64,000 nucleotides of DNA, taken from NCBI RefSeq assembly GCF_000012485.1, contig NC_007512.1:1055001-1119000 (forward strand). The letters run 5' to 3'. Origin of the DNA: Pelodictyon luteolum DSM 273 (GTDB lineage: Bacteria; Bacteroidota; Chlorobiia; Chlorobiales; Chlorobiaceae). A program made the position numbers and the translations under genes. Position 1 is the first letter of the stretch. The number at the start of each line of letters is the position of its first letter. Shown piece by piece: positions 51,421 to 60,045 of the stretch. The notes below the pieces were generated by a model. That model did no database searches. It saw nothing but the letters and a program-made list of their open reading frames with translations, and was not told where the DNA came from.

Positions 51421-52362
51421 ATGCTACATCGCAAGCACATGAACGCTCTGGCTGCAGGATTGCTTTTTGCCGCTGGAACATCTTTCCAGTGTGATTCCGC
51501 TATCGGGGCCGACAGGTATCAGAAACCGGCTGACGAAATATGCGTCGAGGGCGGCATTGAGTCCTATTACACGCAATACAATTTCAACAGGACCCGTGAG
51601 GAGGGCACTATCCCGGATGGCAGCGGGTACTATCTCTTTTCGCTTCCTCTTACCCTCGAAGCGCGTCACTACCTCAGTGATGCCATCTACCTTGCTCCCT
51701 ACGCCAGGGCGAGCATAACCTATGATTTTGCTGACAAGCCGCTGAACAGGAGTTACTGGAACAATAATCAGGTCTTTGCCGGCAGCTTGAAGCTCACGAC
51801 CCAGCATTCATTCATGAACAGGTCGGATGAGTATGTCGGCGGCATCAGTGCCTCGCTGTTTTCGCAATACGAGGTGATGACTTCATCCTTCGACCGGTCG
51901 AAAGATCGGGTTCCCGCCGGTATAGAGCGCCAGAACGTCAAGAGCGGCCTCTCCTTCTGGTTTTCAACCCAGAAACCGCTTAACCCGAAATTCCGGGTCT
52001 GGACGGAAAGCTGGGGTGAGCTGGCATGGCATACTGCGGCCTTCAGTGATGAGGGAGAGGACGATTTTCTGATTGGATCCCTCTCATCGAAGATCGGCAC
52101 CGGCGTCAATATCGCCCATGCTTCCTTTGAACCCTATGTCACGGTCGACCTGGTAAATGATTTCCTGGACAGGGATTGGAACAGGGCTTCCTGGTTCAAC
52201 AACGTGCAGTACGGACCCGGTGCAAGGCTGGTGCTTGACCATTACCTGCCGGGAAATGTCTCGATCTATATGGAGTACCTGTTCGTCAGCTACTTTGACA
52301 CCCCGCAGGATCAGGACCATGACATCAAGGCCGGGATTTCCTGCTGGATTCCGATTTTCTGA
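51421..52362 (+). CDS. Outer-membrane beta-barrel protein of the exopolysaccharide cluster (NfrA/PgaA C-terminal-like)
   Basis: A 313-residue secreted protein. Signal peptide 1 to about 30 (HMNALAAGLLFAAGTSFQCD). The rest is built of alternating amphipathic strands (YYLFSLPLTLEARHYL, YLAPYARASITYDF, GLSFWFSTQKPLNPKFRVW) ending in the hydrophobic KAGISCWIPIF, typical for an outer-membrane barrel. It resembles the barrel part of PgaA/NfrA-type export proteins but lacks a TPR domain. It is the first gene of a cluster with a GT2 synthase and a deacetylase. Confidence 0.65.
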   Translation: MLHRKHMNALAAGLLFAAGTSFQCDSAIGADRYQKPADEICVEGGIESYYTQYNFNRTREEGTIPDGSGYYLFSLPLTLEARHYLSDAIYLAPYARASITYDFADKPLNRSYWNNNQVFAGSLKLTTQHSFMNRSDEYVGGISASLFSQYEVMTSSFDRSKDRVPAGIERQNVKSGLSFWFSTQKPLNPKFRVWTESWGELAWHTAAFSDEGEDDFLIGSLSSKIGTGVNIAHASFEPYVTVDLVNDFLDRDWNRASWFNNVQYGPGARLVLDHYLPGNVSIYMEYLFVSYFDTPQDQDHDIKAGISCWIPIF

Positions 52363-52394
52363 AAGCAATGAACAACCTGCTCTTAGGAGGCACA

Positions 52395-53753
52395 ATGATC
52401 GAGACTGCATCAATCCATCTTTCAGGGCCGCTCTCTGAAGCTTCGCCCTTCAGACTCAGGCATCCGGGAGCCGTCATTCTATCCGCGATCATCTCACTGC
52501 TGGTTTCCATGGGAATCTGGAGTTTCATGCCCGGGTGGGTCGACTCGCTCAATGTTCTCATCTGGGGTAATCCGACCCGGTCATTTCCCGTATGGATGCA
52601 TCAGGTGCTCGACATGTTCTTCCTGATCTATCTTGCGGGGTCGCTCTTTCCGTTCCTCTTTTTCATCGGCCTTACCATGCTGCCCGAAAGGAGGATTGCA
52701 GGCAATACCTCGCTTCCGTTCGTATCGGTCATCATTCCCTCCTTCAATGAGGAGGACAGCATTGCCCAGTGCATAGAGTCGGCTCTGGCTCTCGATTACC
52801 CGGCATACGAGATCATCATCGTTGATGACGGCTCGCGGGACCTCACCCTGCCAATCATCGAGCGATATGATGTTTCCGTTATACGGCTGCGCACCAACAG
52901 GGGAAAGGTTGAGGCGCTGAACCGGGGAATTGAAAAGGCAAAGGGTGAAATCATCTTTTTTACTGATTCCGATTCATCGCTTGATCCGAAGGTTCTCCGC
53001 TACCTTGTGGCAGGCTTCAGTGATGACACTGTCGGTGCGGTTGCCGGGATGGTGCTGCCGAAGCGGCACAACAGTTACCTCCTCAGGATGCAGACCATCG
53101 AGTATATCTATGGCCAGAGCATCATCAAGAAGGCGCAGCTGAAGTCGGGCGGCGCAGTGAGCATATGCCCGGGCCCTGCCACCGCTTTCCGGCGCAGCGT
53201 ACTGCTTGAGACTGGCGGGTACAGGAACAGGACTCTGGCTGAGGATTTCGACATAACGCTTGAAATGATGGAGTTGGGCTACCGTGCTGTCTACGAGCCG
53301 AGAGCCGTTTCATATACGTCGGCGATGACTGGCTGGAAGGGCCTCCGCAAGCAGCGCATACGCTGGTCAAGGGGCCATCTCCAGGTTTACCGTGAGCACC
53401 GGGGGATGATGTTTTCGGACATCGGCGGTCCCATCAGCCTGTTCTGGATGCCATGGTCGCTGTTCATCGGATATGGAAGTGCATTTCTGGAAATGGCTTT
53501 TCTCGGCGTCTATCCGCTGCTCGTCATCATTTCCTCGATGCCGCTCCTGTTCCTGAAGCTTGGGCTGTCATACATGGTGATCCTGGAGTGCATCAGCGCA
53601 ATGCAGGGCATCATACCCCTCATGCAGGCACGCAGGCTGACCCCGTCTCTCGCTCTTGCTTCATTTACAACGCAGCCCTATCGCATTGTCCTGAGCTATA
53701 TGCGCATTGTCGCCTATACCCACGAAATGCAGGAACGCAGCAATACCTGGTAA
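52395..53753 (+). CDS. Processive GT2 glycosyltransferase (PgaC/HasA-like)
   Basis: A 452-residue inner-membrane synthase. Two N-terminal membrane helices precede the GT2 domain, with VDDGSRD (Asp144/145), metal-binding TDSDSS (Asp191/193), acceptor motif LAEDFD (Asp about 284) and the processive QRIRWSRG (Q(Q/R)xRW, about 320-325). Several C-terminal helices follow. AGGAGG immediately upstream selects the ATG at 52395 over the ATG at 52368. This is the catalytic subunit expected for a beta-linked GlcNAc or hyaluronan-like polymer. The next gene, a deacetylase, favours GlcNAc. Confidence 0.85.
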   Translation: MIETASIHLSGPLSEASPFRLRHPGAVILSAIISLLVSMGIWSFMPGWVDSLNVLIWGNPTRSFPVWMHQVLDMFFLIYLAGSLFPFLFFIGLTMLPERRIAGNTSLPFVSVIIPSFNEEDSIAQCIESALALDYPAYEIIIVDDGSRDLTLPIIERYDVSVIRLRTNRGKVEALNRGIEKAKGEIIFFTDSDSSLDPKVLRYLVAGFSDDTVGAVAGMVLPKRHNSYLLRMQTIEYIYGQSIIKKAQLKSGGAVSICPGPATAFRRSVLLETGGYRNRTLAEDFDITLEMMELGYRAVYEPRAVSYTSAMTGWKGLRKQRIRWSRGHLQVYREHRGMMFSDIGGPISLFWMPWSLFIGYGSAFLEMAFLGVYPLLVIISSMPLLFLKLGLSYMVILECISAMQGIIPLMQARRLTPSLALASFTTQPYRIVLSYMRIVAYTHEMQERSNTW

Positions 53754-53786
53754 CAAACCGCAATCATTCAACCCTTGGAGCCTATC

Positions 53787-56279
53787 ATGAAGAGCCTCAT
53801 TCTGACGGCATGCATCCTTGTGTCACTGTTTGCATCATTGACAGCCTCTGCATCAAAGCCGGTGCCTGCTCCCGTGCTTCTCACGCTCGATACAGAGCTC
53901 GATGGTGATGTTCTGGCACTCAATACGCTTGGCATTGATGTGCCTGCAACATATTTCATAACAGGGAAATTTGCTGTGGCATATCCGGAACTTGTCGCCA
54001 AGCTTGCAGCGGCAGGCAACACCATCGGGTCACATTCCCATGCCCACCCGCATCTTCCGGCTCTTTCACAGGACTCTCTGGAGCATGAAATCCGCATATC
54101 AAAGACGATCCTGGAATCGGTGACCAAAAAGCCCGTTGTCTGGTTTCGTTCGCCCTATATGGAATACGACCTCCGCGCAATGAAAGCACTCAAGGCACAG
54201 GGATTCCTGTATGACAGCTCGGATTCAGAGCACTGGGAGGAACAGTCTGTGCTGGCTGAGCTGCCGATTTCCGACATACGCCGCGGAGCCATGCTTGCTT
54301 CTGATTACGACCTGATCATCGAGCAGCATATGAAGGAAAATGAGTTTGAGGATGCCTTAAAGGAGCTGTACCGGACGAAGAGCATCCTTGGCCAGCCGGC
54401 AGTCATTCTGCTGCATCCGAAAAATGCTGCCATCTATCCAAAAGCGCTTCAGAATTTCATCGGTTTCGTGAAAAATGAAGGCGGACGGTTCGTAACTGCC
54501 GATCAGTATGTCGCAGAAATGCAGGCTCATAAGCCAAGCCGTTACGCTCTTTGGGTTGATTTCAGCGAGGGCGGAATGCCCTCACCTGAATACATTGCCG
54601 CGAATCTGGCCAGGACATCGGTCACCGACGTGTTTCTTATGGCAAAGGATGCCGAGGGGACCTTTTACTATGGACCGAAAAGCGCCGACGACGTATTTGG
54701 CCGCACCCTTGCACTCCTGCGCAAGCAGGGACTGAAGATTAAGGTGCATGCATGGCTTCCCGCACTCTCTGATGGCCGGGCGCTCAAAAAGCACCATAGC
54801 TGGGCCATGACCGCCCAGAACGGGCGCCTTTCGGCACACTGGATGTCACCGGCCAACCCGGAAGTAGCTGCATACATGAAATCCACCGTTACAGATATCA
54901 TCAGGAACTACGGGGTGGAGGGCATCCATCTTGACCGCCTGTCCTATCCTGACCTTGATTACGACTACAGCAGGGAGAACATCAGGGCGTTTGCCGCGGC
55001 AAAGGGACTTGGTTCCGTTCCGGCTCTCAATGAGCTCCTGACCCTCCATTACAACTCCTGGGTCAACTGGCGGAGCATGCGGGTGAGTGAATATGCCGCG
55101 AAAGTCGGTGAAGCCGTCAGAAAGGCCGGAAACGAGGATGTTGAATATTCTGCAGAGATGCAGGGTAAGCGCGTCTTCAACTTCAATGATGTTGCGCTCT
55201 CAGGCCAGGAAGTGTCGCTGCTGGCACAGTCTTTTGATTTTATTGTGCCGATGCTCGAGGTTTCCGCTACTCTGGAAGATCGTGAGCTGATCGAGCGGAC
55301 CATTGCCTCATTCAGAATCAGGGCGGGAGAAAAGCCCCTCATCATGCGGGTTATGCTCCCCTCCAGCGGCAGAACTGTTTCGCCGGAGTACCTGTCAGGT
55401 GTTCTCGGCGCTCTTTCCAGAGGTGGTGAGGGCATGGGTTTCTCATCCTATCAGGCTGTTTTCGGGAGTCAGAGGGGCGGGAGGAGCATTGATGAGGGTA
55501 ACCTCGACGCCATCAACCGGGTGTTCGGGGGGGCGGGGCTGAAGCCGTTCGTCATGCCTCATCAGCCAGGTACCCTTACGTTCTTCAACATACCTGTTCT
55601 GCCCGGTGTCTTTACCCTGATGATGGCTGTGGTTCTCAATATGGTGGCAATGCCCGTATTCGGCAGGAAGACCCTTGAGAATGGTACCGACGGCATGATG
55701 TATGCGGAGCCGGAGGGTGATTCAGGCTGGCGGGAGATAGGGTCCAGAACCCATGCGGGGCTTCTGGACGGCCCTTCTGCAGAGCAGATCTGCAGCATGC
55801 TGCGCAGTTACGATGCCCGCGGGGTTCATCAGAACAGAATTATCCTCGTGCTCGATACCATCTCCCGGCCGGGTGCTCCGATGCCCCGCCTGTATGAGAT
55901 CGTGTCCGGTTCAATGGAGTGGAAGTCCCTTGCCCTCAAGTACTTCCATGAGGTATGCCTGCTTGGATATGCCGAGATCGACGACCGTAATGTCACGTTG
56001 ACGTCCGAGGGTTGGAGGATGCTTGAGGGTGCCCGCAAGGAGGGCTTCGATGCACCGTTCTGGTCATTCATGGAAGAGCGCCTCCATGAGACGGTTTTGG
56101 TCAGGTGCCCGCATTGCGGGGCTGAGAATGTTACCAGCTTCTACTGGCAGACCTTTGAGTGCAATGAGTGCGGGAAGGTTCAGCGTCTGGGTGAATCATC
56201 GGTGGTGGCGGTCCGCACTCCTGCAGGGAGCGTCTACAGCAGCGATACAGTCCAAACGCCTGAAGCCACTTCCCTGTGA
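53787..56279 (+). CDS. PgaB-like polysaccharide deacetylase/glycoside hydrolase with TM and zinc-ribbon tail
   Basis: 830 residues. Signal peptide 1-24. NodB domain (about 28-255) has TLDTE (Asp35), HSHAH (83-87) and FRSPY (120-124). A GHL10/GH153-like TIM-barrel follows (about 260-595, VEGIHLDRLSYPDLDYDYS). A transmembrane helix (about 602-625, PGVFTLMMAVVLNMVAMPVF) leads to a cytoplasmic tail of about 200 residues ending in a Cys4 zinc ribbon (CPHCG at 774-777, CNEC at 792-795). PgaB normally is an outer-membrane lipoprotein without such a tail. It should deacetylate the polymer in the periplasm. The tail is duplicated in 57477-58265. Confidence 0.75.
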   Translation: MKSLILTACILVSLFASLTASASKPVPAPVLLTLDTELDGDVLALNTLGIDVPATYFITGKFAVAYPELVAKLAAAGNTIGSHSHAHPHLPALSQDSLEHEIRISKTILESVTKKPVVWFRSPYMEYDLRAMKALKAQGFLYDSSDSEHWEEQSVLAELPISDIRRGAMLASDYDLIIEQHMKENEFEDALKELYRTKSILGQPAVILLHPKNAAIYPKALQNFIGFVKNEGGRFVTADQYVAEMQAHKPSRYALWVDFSEGGMPSPEYIAANLARTSVTDVFLMAKDAEGTFYYGPKSADDVFGRTLALLRKQGLKIKVHAWLPALSDGRALKKHHSWAMTAQNGRLSAHWMSPANPEVAAYMKSTVTDIIRNYGVEGIHLDRLSYPDLDYDYSRENIRAFAAAKGLGSVPALNELLTLHYNSWVNWRSMRVSEYAAKVGEAVRKAGNEDVEYSAEMQGKRVFNFNDVALSGQEVSLLAQSFDFIVPMLEVSATLEDRELIERTIASFRIRAGEKPLIMRVMLPSSGRTVSPEYLSGVLGALSRGGEGMGFSSYQAVFGSQRGGRSIDEGNLDAINRVFGGAGLKPFVMPHQPGTLTFFNIPVLPGVFTLMMAVVLNMVAMPVFGRKTLENGTDGMMYAEPEGDSGWREIGSRTHAGLLDGPSAEQICSMLRSYDARGVHQNRIILVLDTISRPGAPMPRLYEIVSGSMEWKSLALKYFHEVCLLGYAEIDDRNVTLTSEGWRMLEGARKEGFDAPFWSFMEERLHETVLVRCPHCGAENVTSFYWQTFECNECGKVQRLGESSVVAVRTPAGSVYSSDTVQTPEATSL

Positions 56280-56316
56280 ACACAGAAACCGCTGACAATC
56301 CTTATGCAACGTACAC

Positions 56317-57177
56317 ATGAGTAACAGCTCTCTACGCCACTTCACCTTCATGCTTGCCGTGCTTGGATTCGGGATCTCGCTCATCTCCACAGGAGTTCCC
56401 GAGCTCCAGGCCGGCGAATTCAGGGCGAAGGCATGGAAGAAGTATCGGGGAACGAGGATTTACATGCTGCAGGACCGGAGTGCCTACTCTTACGTCACCG
56501 GATTCATGACTATCGACGCCGATGGTGCACCGAACGCCTACCATCCGAATAATTCGGGCCTTGACGACCTTGCCAATGCGGGATATCCCCGTCATTCATG
56601 GTGGAATACGGTACTGGTCCCCGATCCGGCCGACGGCAGCAGGCCGTATATCATGAAATCCGGCCCCTATGCCGGGTATTACATTTCCATGACCACCCTT
56701 AAGGATCTGCGGTATGCTGAGACCGATTCTCGACGCTATGTTGACGCCTCGAGGATTCCCTACATTGTATTCCCTGAGACGTTTGCCGCTATGGACGGGG
56801 TAGGGCAGATTGGTGATTACGGCGTTGCCGTGAACCTCGACAACGGCAGTTCGTCAGGCTTTGTCGTCGCCGATATCGGGCCCAGAAGGCATCCTCTCGG
56901 GGAGATTTCCATCGCTCTTGCCACCAGGCTTGGCGGAAAGGATGTATCGGCCAGAACCGGACCGGCCAAGCCGCTGGGGCAGATTCTCTATATTGTCTTC
57001 CCCGGATCCGCCAGCCGCCATCCCTGGCCGCGCGACCTGCACGCCATCGAGTCGATCACGCAGAACATGCTGGTCAATGCGGGTGGTGCCGGCACCCTGT
57101 CAGCACTTGCAGGGTATCGGCTTCCTGCCGCTTCGGCCCGTGCTTTGCCGCCGGGTGAGGGACCACGAGGCCGCTGA
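56317..57177 (+). CDS. GH75 chitosanase-like secreted protein
   Basis: 286 residues. Signal peptide 1 to about 32. The GH75 (fungal-type chitosanase) pattern is seen as DGAPNAYHPNNSGLDDLANA near residue 68 and later VVADIGPRRHPLGEISIAL, where Asp186 and Glu196 are the likely catalytic acids. Chitosanases hydrolyse beta-1,4 GlcN-GlcN bonds. Its place just after a deacetylase implies a polymer containing glucosamine, which it would trim, cut or release. It starts 38 bp after the deacetylase gene on the same strand. Confidence 0.75.
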   Translation: MSNSSLRHFTFMLAVLGFGISLISTGVPELQAGEFRAKAWKKYRGTRIYMLQDRSAYSYVTGFMTIDADGAPNAYHPNNSGLDDLANAGYPRHSWWNTVLVPDPADGSRPYIMKSGPYAGYYISMTTLKDLRYAETDSRRYVDASRIPYIVFPETFAAMDGVGQIGDYGVAVNLDNGSSSGFVVADIGPRRHPLGEISIALATRLGGKDVSARTGPAKPLGQILYIVFPGSASRHPWPRDLHAIESITQNMLVNAGGAGTLSALAGYRLPAASARALPPGEGPRGR

Positions 57178-57395
57178 AGCCCTGCACTGCTTCTTTCTGG
57201 GGGGGGTACCCTCCAGCCCACCCGCCGGGCAGCGCACCGTAGCAGATGGGCTGTTCGGCTGATGAGATATCATGCTGATCGATGAGGGCTATAGAGTTGT
57301 GTCATCATGATGCAACTGTTGCGCATTGCTCCTTATCAGGCATTCTTATCCATTCATCCATATGAACTTAAGTCTCTATATAAAAAGGGCCTAGG

Positions 57396-57465
57396 GGATT
57401 AGTGGCTTATTGGCATGGTTCTTGTGATTAGATATTCTCACGGGTTCGACTCCTCTAAACCACCA
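57396..57465 (+). other. Degenerate tRNA-like sequence
   Basis: The outer parts GGATTAG and CTAAACC pair 6 of 7, followed by A and CCA; the T-arm-like CGGGTTCGACTCC is also present and GTG in TTGTGAT is placed like a His anticodon. The D and anticodon stems do not pair well and the T-arm spacing is off by two. It lies 12 bp before an ORF start. I judge it a remnant rather than a working tRNA. Confidence 0.3.
57411..57426 (+). promoter_or_regulatory. Weak sigma-54-like site before the zinc-ribbon protein gene
   Basis: TGGCAT-GGTTC-TTGTG keeps GG and the G of the -12 element with the correct 10-bp gap, but GC is replaced by GT. It is 51 bp before the ATG at 57477 and lies inside the tRNA-like sequence, so the two readings compete. 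Confidence 0.3.
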
Positions 57466-57476
57466 ACCCAGCAGCA

Positions 57477-58265
57477 ATGCAGTCCATATCTAGGCATTCT
57501 CTCATCGTGCTGTCACTTTTCCTGCTTGCGCCTGTTTTGCCGGCCACTGCAGGAGCCACCATGGTTCTTTCGGCAGTTCAGTCATCCGGCCCACAGACGT
57601 CGATTGATCCTGGCGCATTCATGATGCTCTTTGTTGTCATTGGGGGCGTTGTTGCTGCACCCTTACCTGGAAAAAAGACCGATGCAGGCAGCTCTCTATC
57701 AGCGGCGAGGCTCAGGGTGCATCGGGTTGACTGGCAGAGGATCGACCGGGCCGCTTGCCAGGGTGTGCTTGATGGTGCAGACGGCGGGCTGGTGAACGGG
57801 ATGATGCGTGAGAATGATGTCCGCAATGTCCATCAAAGCCGGATCGCCCTGGTGATGGACGCCCTCGGGCGCTCATCTTCCCCTATGCTTGAACTCTATG
57901 CGGTCGTCGAAAACAGCTATGAATGGAAAGGCTTGGTGCTGAAGTATTTCCATGAGGTCTGCCTTCTCGGGTATGCTGAAATCAACGAGCGGTTCGCAAG
58001 CCTCACCGAGAAGGGCTCAGCTGTCCTCGAAGGTGCCAGAGCGGAGGGTTTTGATCCCGCTTACTGGGGGTTCATGGAGCGCCGGATGCATGAATCCGTT
58101 TCGGCTGTCTGCCCGCATTGCGGCAATACGACCCATACGCACTTTTTCCGGGACGACTATGTCTGTTCGGGATGCAGTAAGAGGGTTCGGCTCCAGGAGT
58201 CCGAAGCGCTCATCCTCAGATGCAGCGATGCTCATCTACGGCCCCGGATGGCAGCATCACAATGA
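57477..58265 (+). CDS. Membrane protein with the same zinc-ribbon domain as the deacetylase tail
   Basis: 262 residues. Two hydrophobic stretches at about 8-27 and 45-63 are followed by a cytoplasmic-type domain (about 80-262). The domain matches the tail of the upstream deacetylase over about 150 residues: NVHQSRIALVMDALGR, LVLKYFHEVCLLGYAEINER, LEGARAEGFDPAYWGFMERR and the zinc ribbon CPHCG (212-215)...CSGC (230-233). Before the zinc ribbon it looks like a winged helix. Function is unknown. I infer a partner or regulator of the polysaccharide system. Confidence 0.7.
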   Translation: MQSISRHSLIVLSLFLLAPVLPATAGATMVLSAVQSSGPQTSIDPGAFMMLFVVIGGVVAAPLPGKKTDAGSSLSAARLRVHRVDWQRIDRAACQGVLDGADGGLVNGMMRENDVRNVHQSRIALVMDALGRSSSPMLELYAVVENSYEWKGLVLKYFHEVCLLGYAEINERFASLTEKGSAVLEGARAEGFDPAYWGFMERRMHESVSAVCPHCGNTTHTHFFRDDYVCSGCSKRVRLQESEALILRCSDAHLRPRMAASQ

Positions 58266-58501
58266 CTTGAAAAGGTATAACCCTGTTCACCCTTTTCCGG
58301 GAATACGGGCTACAGCATGTATGCATATCCCGCTTGACTTCATACGCCGCAACCCTCTCAGAGCGTGAGCAATACCCTGATGCCGCTGCCTGACGGGGCC
58401 TGCTCTTCAATCGATGGCCGGGTAGGGTTTTTTGGTGAATGGAGGCGTATATTTAGGTGAACGCATCCCATGAAACCCCCTGAGCCAACCCCTTTATCTC
58501 C

Positions 58502-59713
58502 ATGATATCCCTTCTTGCAGGCCTGTCCCTTCTGCTTCTTCTCTTTCTGCTTCTTGCTGTCCGCCGGATCATGTCCGATGCCGCAACCCTCAGCCAGCAG
58601 CAGGTCCGTTACGCAAAACTCGAGTCTGAACTCGAATTCGAGCGCAGCCGCTCCACCGGGCAGGCCGGTTACATTGAGGCCTCTGAAATGCGCCTTCAGG
58701 AAGCCTTCGAAAACCTGTCCCGCCGCATGCTTGATGAGCGGGGCAGAGCCCTTGGCGAGGATTCCCGTACACGTATGGATGCCCTGCTCCAGCCGCTCCG
58801 TGAGCAGCTTGAGGCGTTCCGCCGTAGGGTTGACGAGGTGCATATGAAGGATGTCGAGCTTTCCGGTCAGCTTCGTGAGCAGGTTCAGCAGCTCATGCAG
58901 CTCAACAGCAGGGTGAGTGACGAGGCCAACAATCTTGCCCGTGCAATCAAGGGCGAATCAAAAACCCAGGGAGATTGGGGTGAGCTCGTCGTTGAGCGGA
59001 TTTTTGAAGCATCAGGCCTTCTTGAGGGGCGGGAATATCTGGTCCAGGAGAGTTTCAGGGATGAAACCGGCCGTCTGCTGCGTCCCGATTTCATGGTTAA
59101 CATTCCCGGAGGCAAAAGTATCGTCGTTGACGCGAAGGTTTCCCTGACTGCCTATGACCGGTACTCTGCATTAGAAGATCCGGTGGATCGGAAGGAGGCA
59201 CTCAAAGAGCATGTGGCTTCAGTAAAACGACATATTTCGGAACTGGAGCAGAAGGACTATTCAGGGATCGGCGGCAACCGGACGCTTGATTTCATCATCA
59301 TGTGCATTCCTGTTGAGCCGGCCTGGCAGGCGGCGATGCAGGGTGACCCTGAACTGGTCTACGAGCTTTCAGGCCGTAATGTCGTGATATGCGGTCCCGC
59401 TACCCTCATGATCACCCTGAAGCTGATTGCGCAGATATGGCGCCGTGAAAACGAAAACCGGAACGCGGAGAAAATAGCCGAGAAAGCGGGCAGGATCCAT
59501 GACCAGGTTGTCCTTGTGGCTGAATCCCTTCTGGATGCCCGCAAAAAGCTGACCGGCGTGAACGATGCATTCGATCTTACTCTCCGCCGGCTGAGCGAAG
59601 GGAAGGGCAATCTGGTTGGAAGGGTGGATGACATCAGAAAGCTCGGCGCCAAGGTCAGCCGGAAGATTCCGGATGAACTCATGGTGAAGGAAGATGGTCC
59701 GGATGATGAGTGA
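58502..59713 (+). CDS. rmuC: DNA recombination protein RmuC
   Basis: 403 residues. An N-terminal membrane helix (LLAGLSLLLLLFLLLAV) is followed by a coiled coil (about 30-150) and the RmuC nuclease-like domain: TQGDWGELVVERIFEASGLL, RPDFMVNIPGGKSIVVDAKV (the PD-D/ExK-type DAKVSL), and EMKKLGAKVSRKI-type C-terminal residues. RmuC limits inversions at short repeats in E. coli. It is a single gene between the polysaccharide cluster and the helicase gene. Confidence 0.9.
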   Translation: MISLLAGLSLLLLLFLLLAVRRIMSDAATLSQQQVRYAKLESELEFERSRSTGQAGYIEASEMRLQEAFENLSRRMLDERGRALGEDSRTRMDALLQPLREQLEAFRRRVDEVHMKDVELSGQLREQVQQLMQLNSRVSDEANNLARAIKGESKTQGDWGELVVERIFEASGLLEGREYLVQESFRDETGRLLRPDFMVNIPGGKSIVVDAKVSLTAYDRYSALEDPVDRKEALKEHVASVKRHISELEQKDYSGIGGNRTLDFIIMCIPVEPAWQAAMQGDPELVYELSGRNVVICGPATLMITLKLIAQIWRRENENRNAEKIAEKAGRIHDQVVLVAESLLDARKKLTGVNDAFDLTLRRLSEGKGNLVGRVDDIRKLGAKVSRKIPDELMVKEDGPDDE

Positions 59714-60045
59714 GTGAGGATTTGCTTTCCCTGCTTTTTTTCTACTTGACGCAAAGAACTTTAATAAGCAAAGTTGGCGGCACAGGCGGAAAAAAAGCGG
59801 ACTGGGGGCGGTGGGCTTTGTCTGTTCAGGAATGTTGCGCTCATTGTCCGGCGCTGCACTGCTATGCGGGCCCGTTCGCATGTGCCGGAAGCTCATGCGG
59901 TGCCCTTAGTCGTTTTTTTCTGATGGGGGGATTTGTTCAGTGACGGCGTAACGTACGACTGCCCTCCCTCCCTGTTGCGGAGCTTCGGGGAGGGAGGGCA
60001 GTCGTGCGGATGGGATATGAATCTAAACTCTTCGGAACCGTTCGC
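59714..60045. other. Convergent intergenic region
   Basis: About 330 bp between the ends of rmuC and the RhlE-type gene. Apart from the long hairpin at 59955-60005 I see no structure; short ORFs here are not convincing. Confidence 0.5.
59955..60005. terminator. Very long GC-rich hairpin
   Basis: An almost perfect stem of about 18 bp (ACGACTGCCCTCCCTCCC with its reverse complement) around a 15-nt loop. It is the probable bidirectional terminator for rmuC and the helicase. Confidence 0.75.

Noticed and set aside
57396-57465. Functional tRNA-His
   Set aside because: Only the acceptor-like and T-loop parts fit; the D and anticodon stems do not pair and the T-arm spacing is wrong, so it is listed only as a degenerate tRNA-like sequence.
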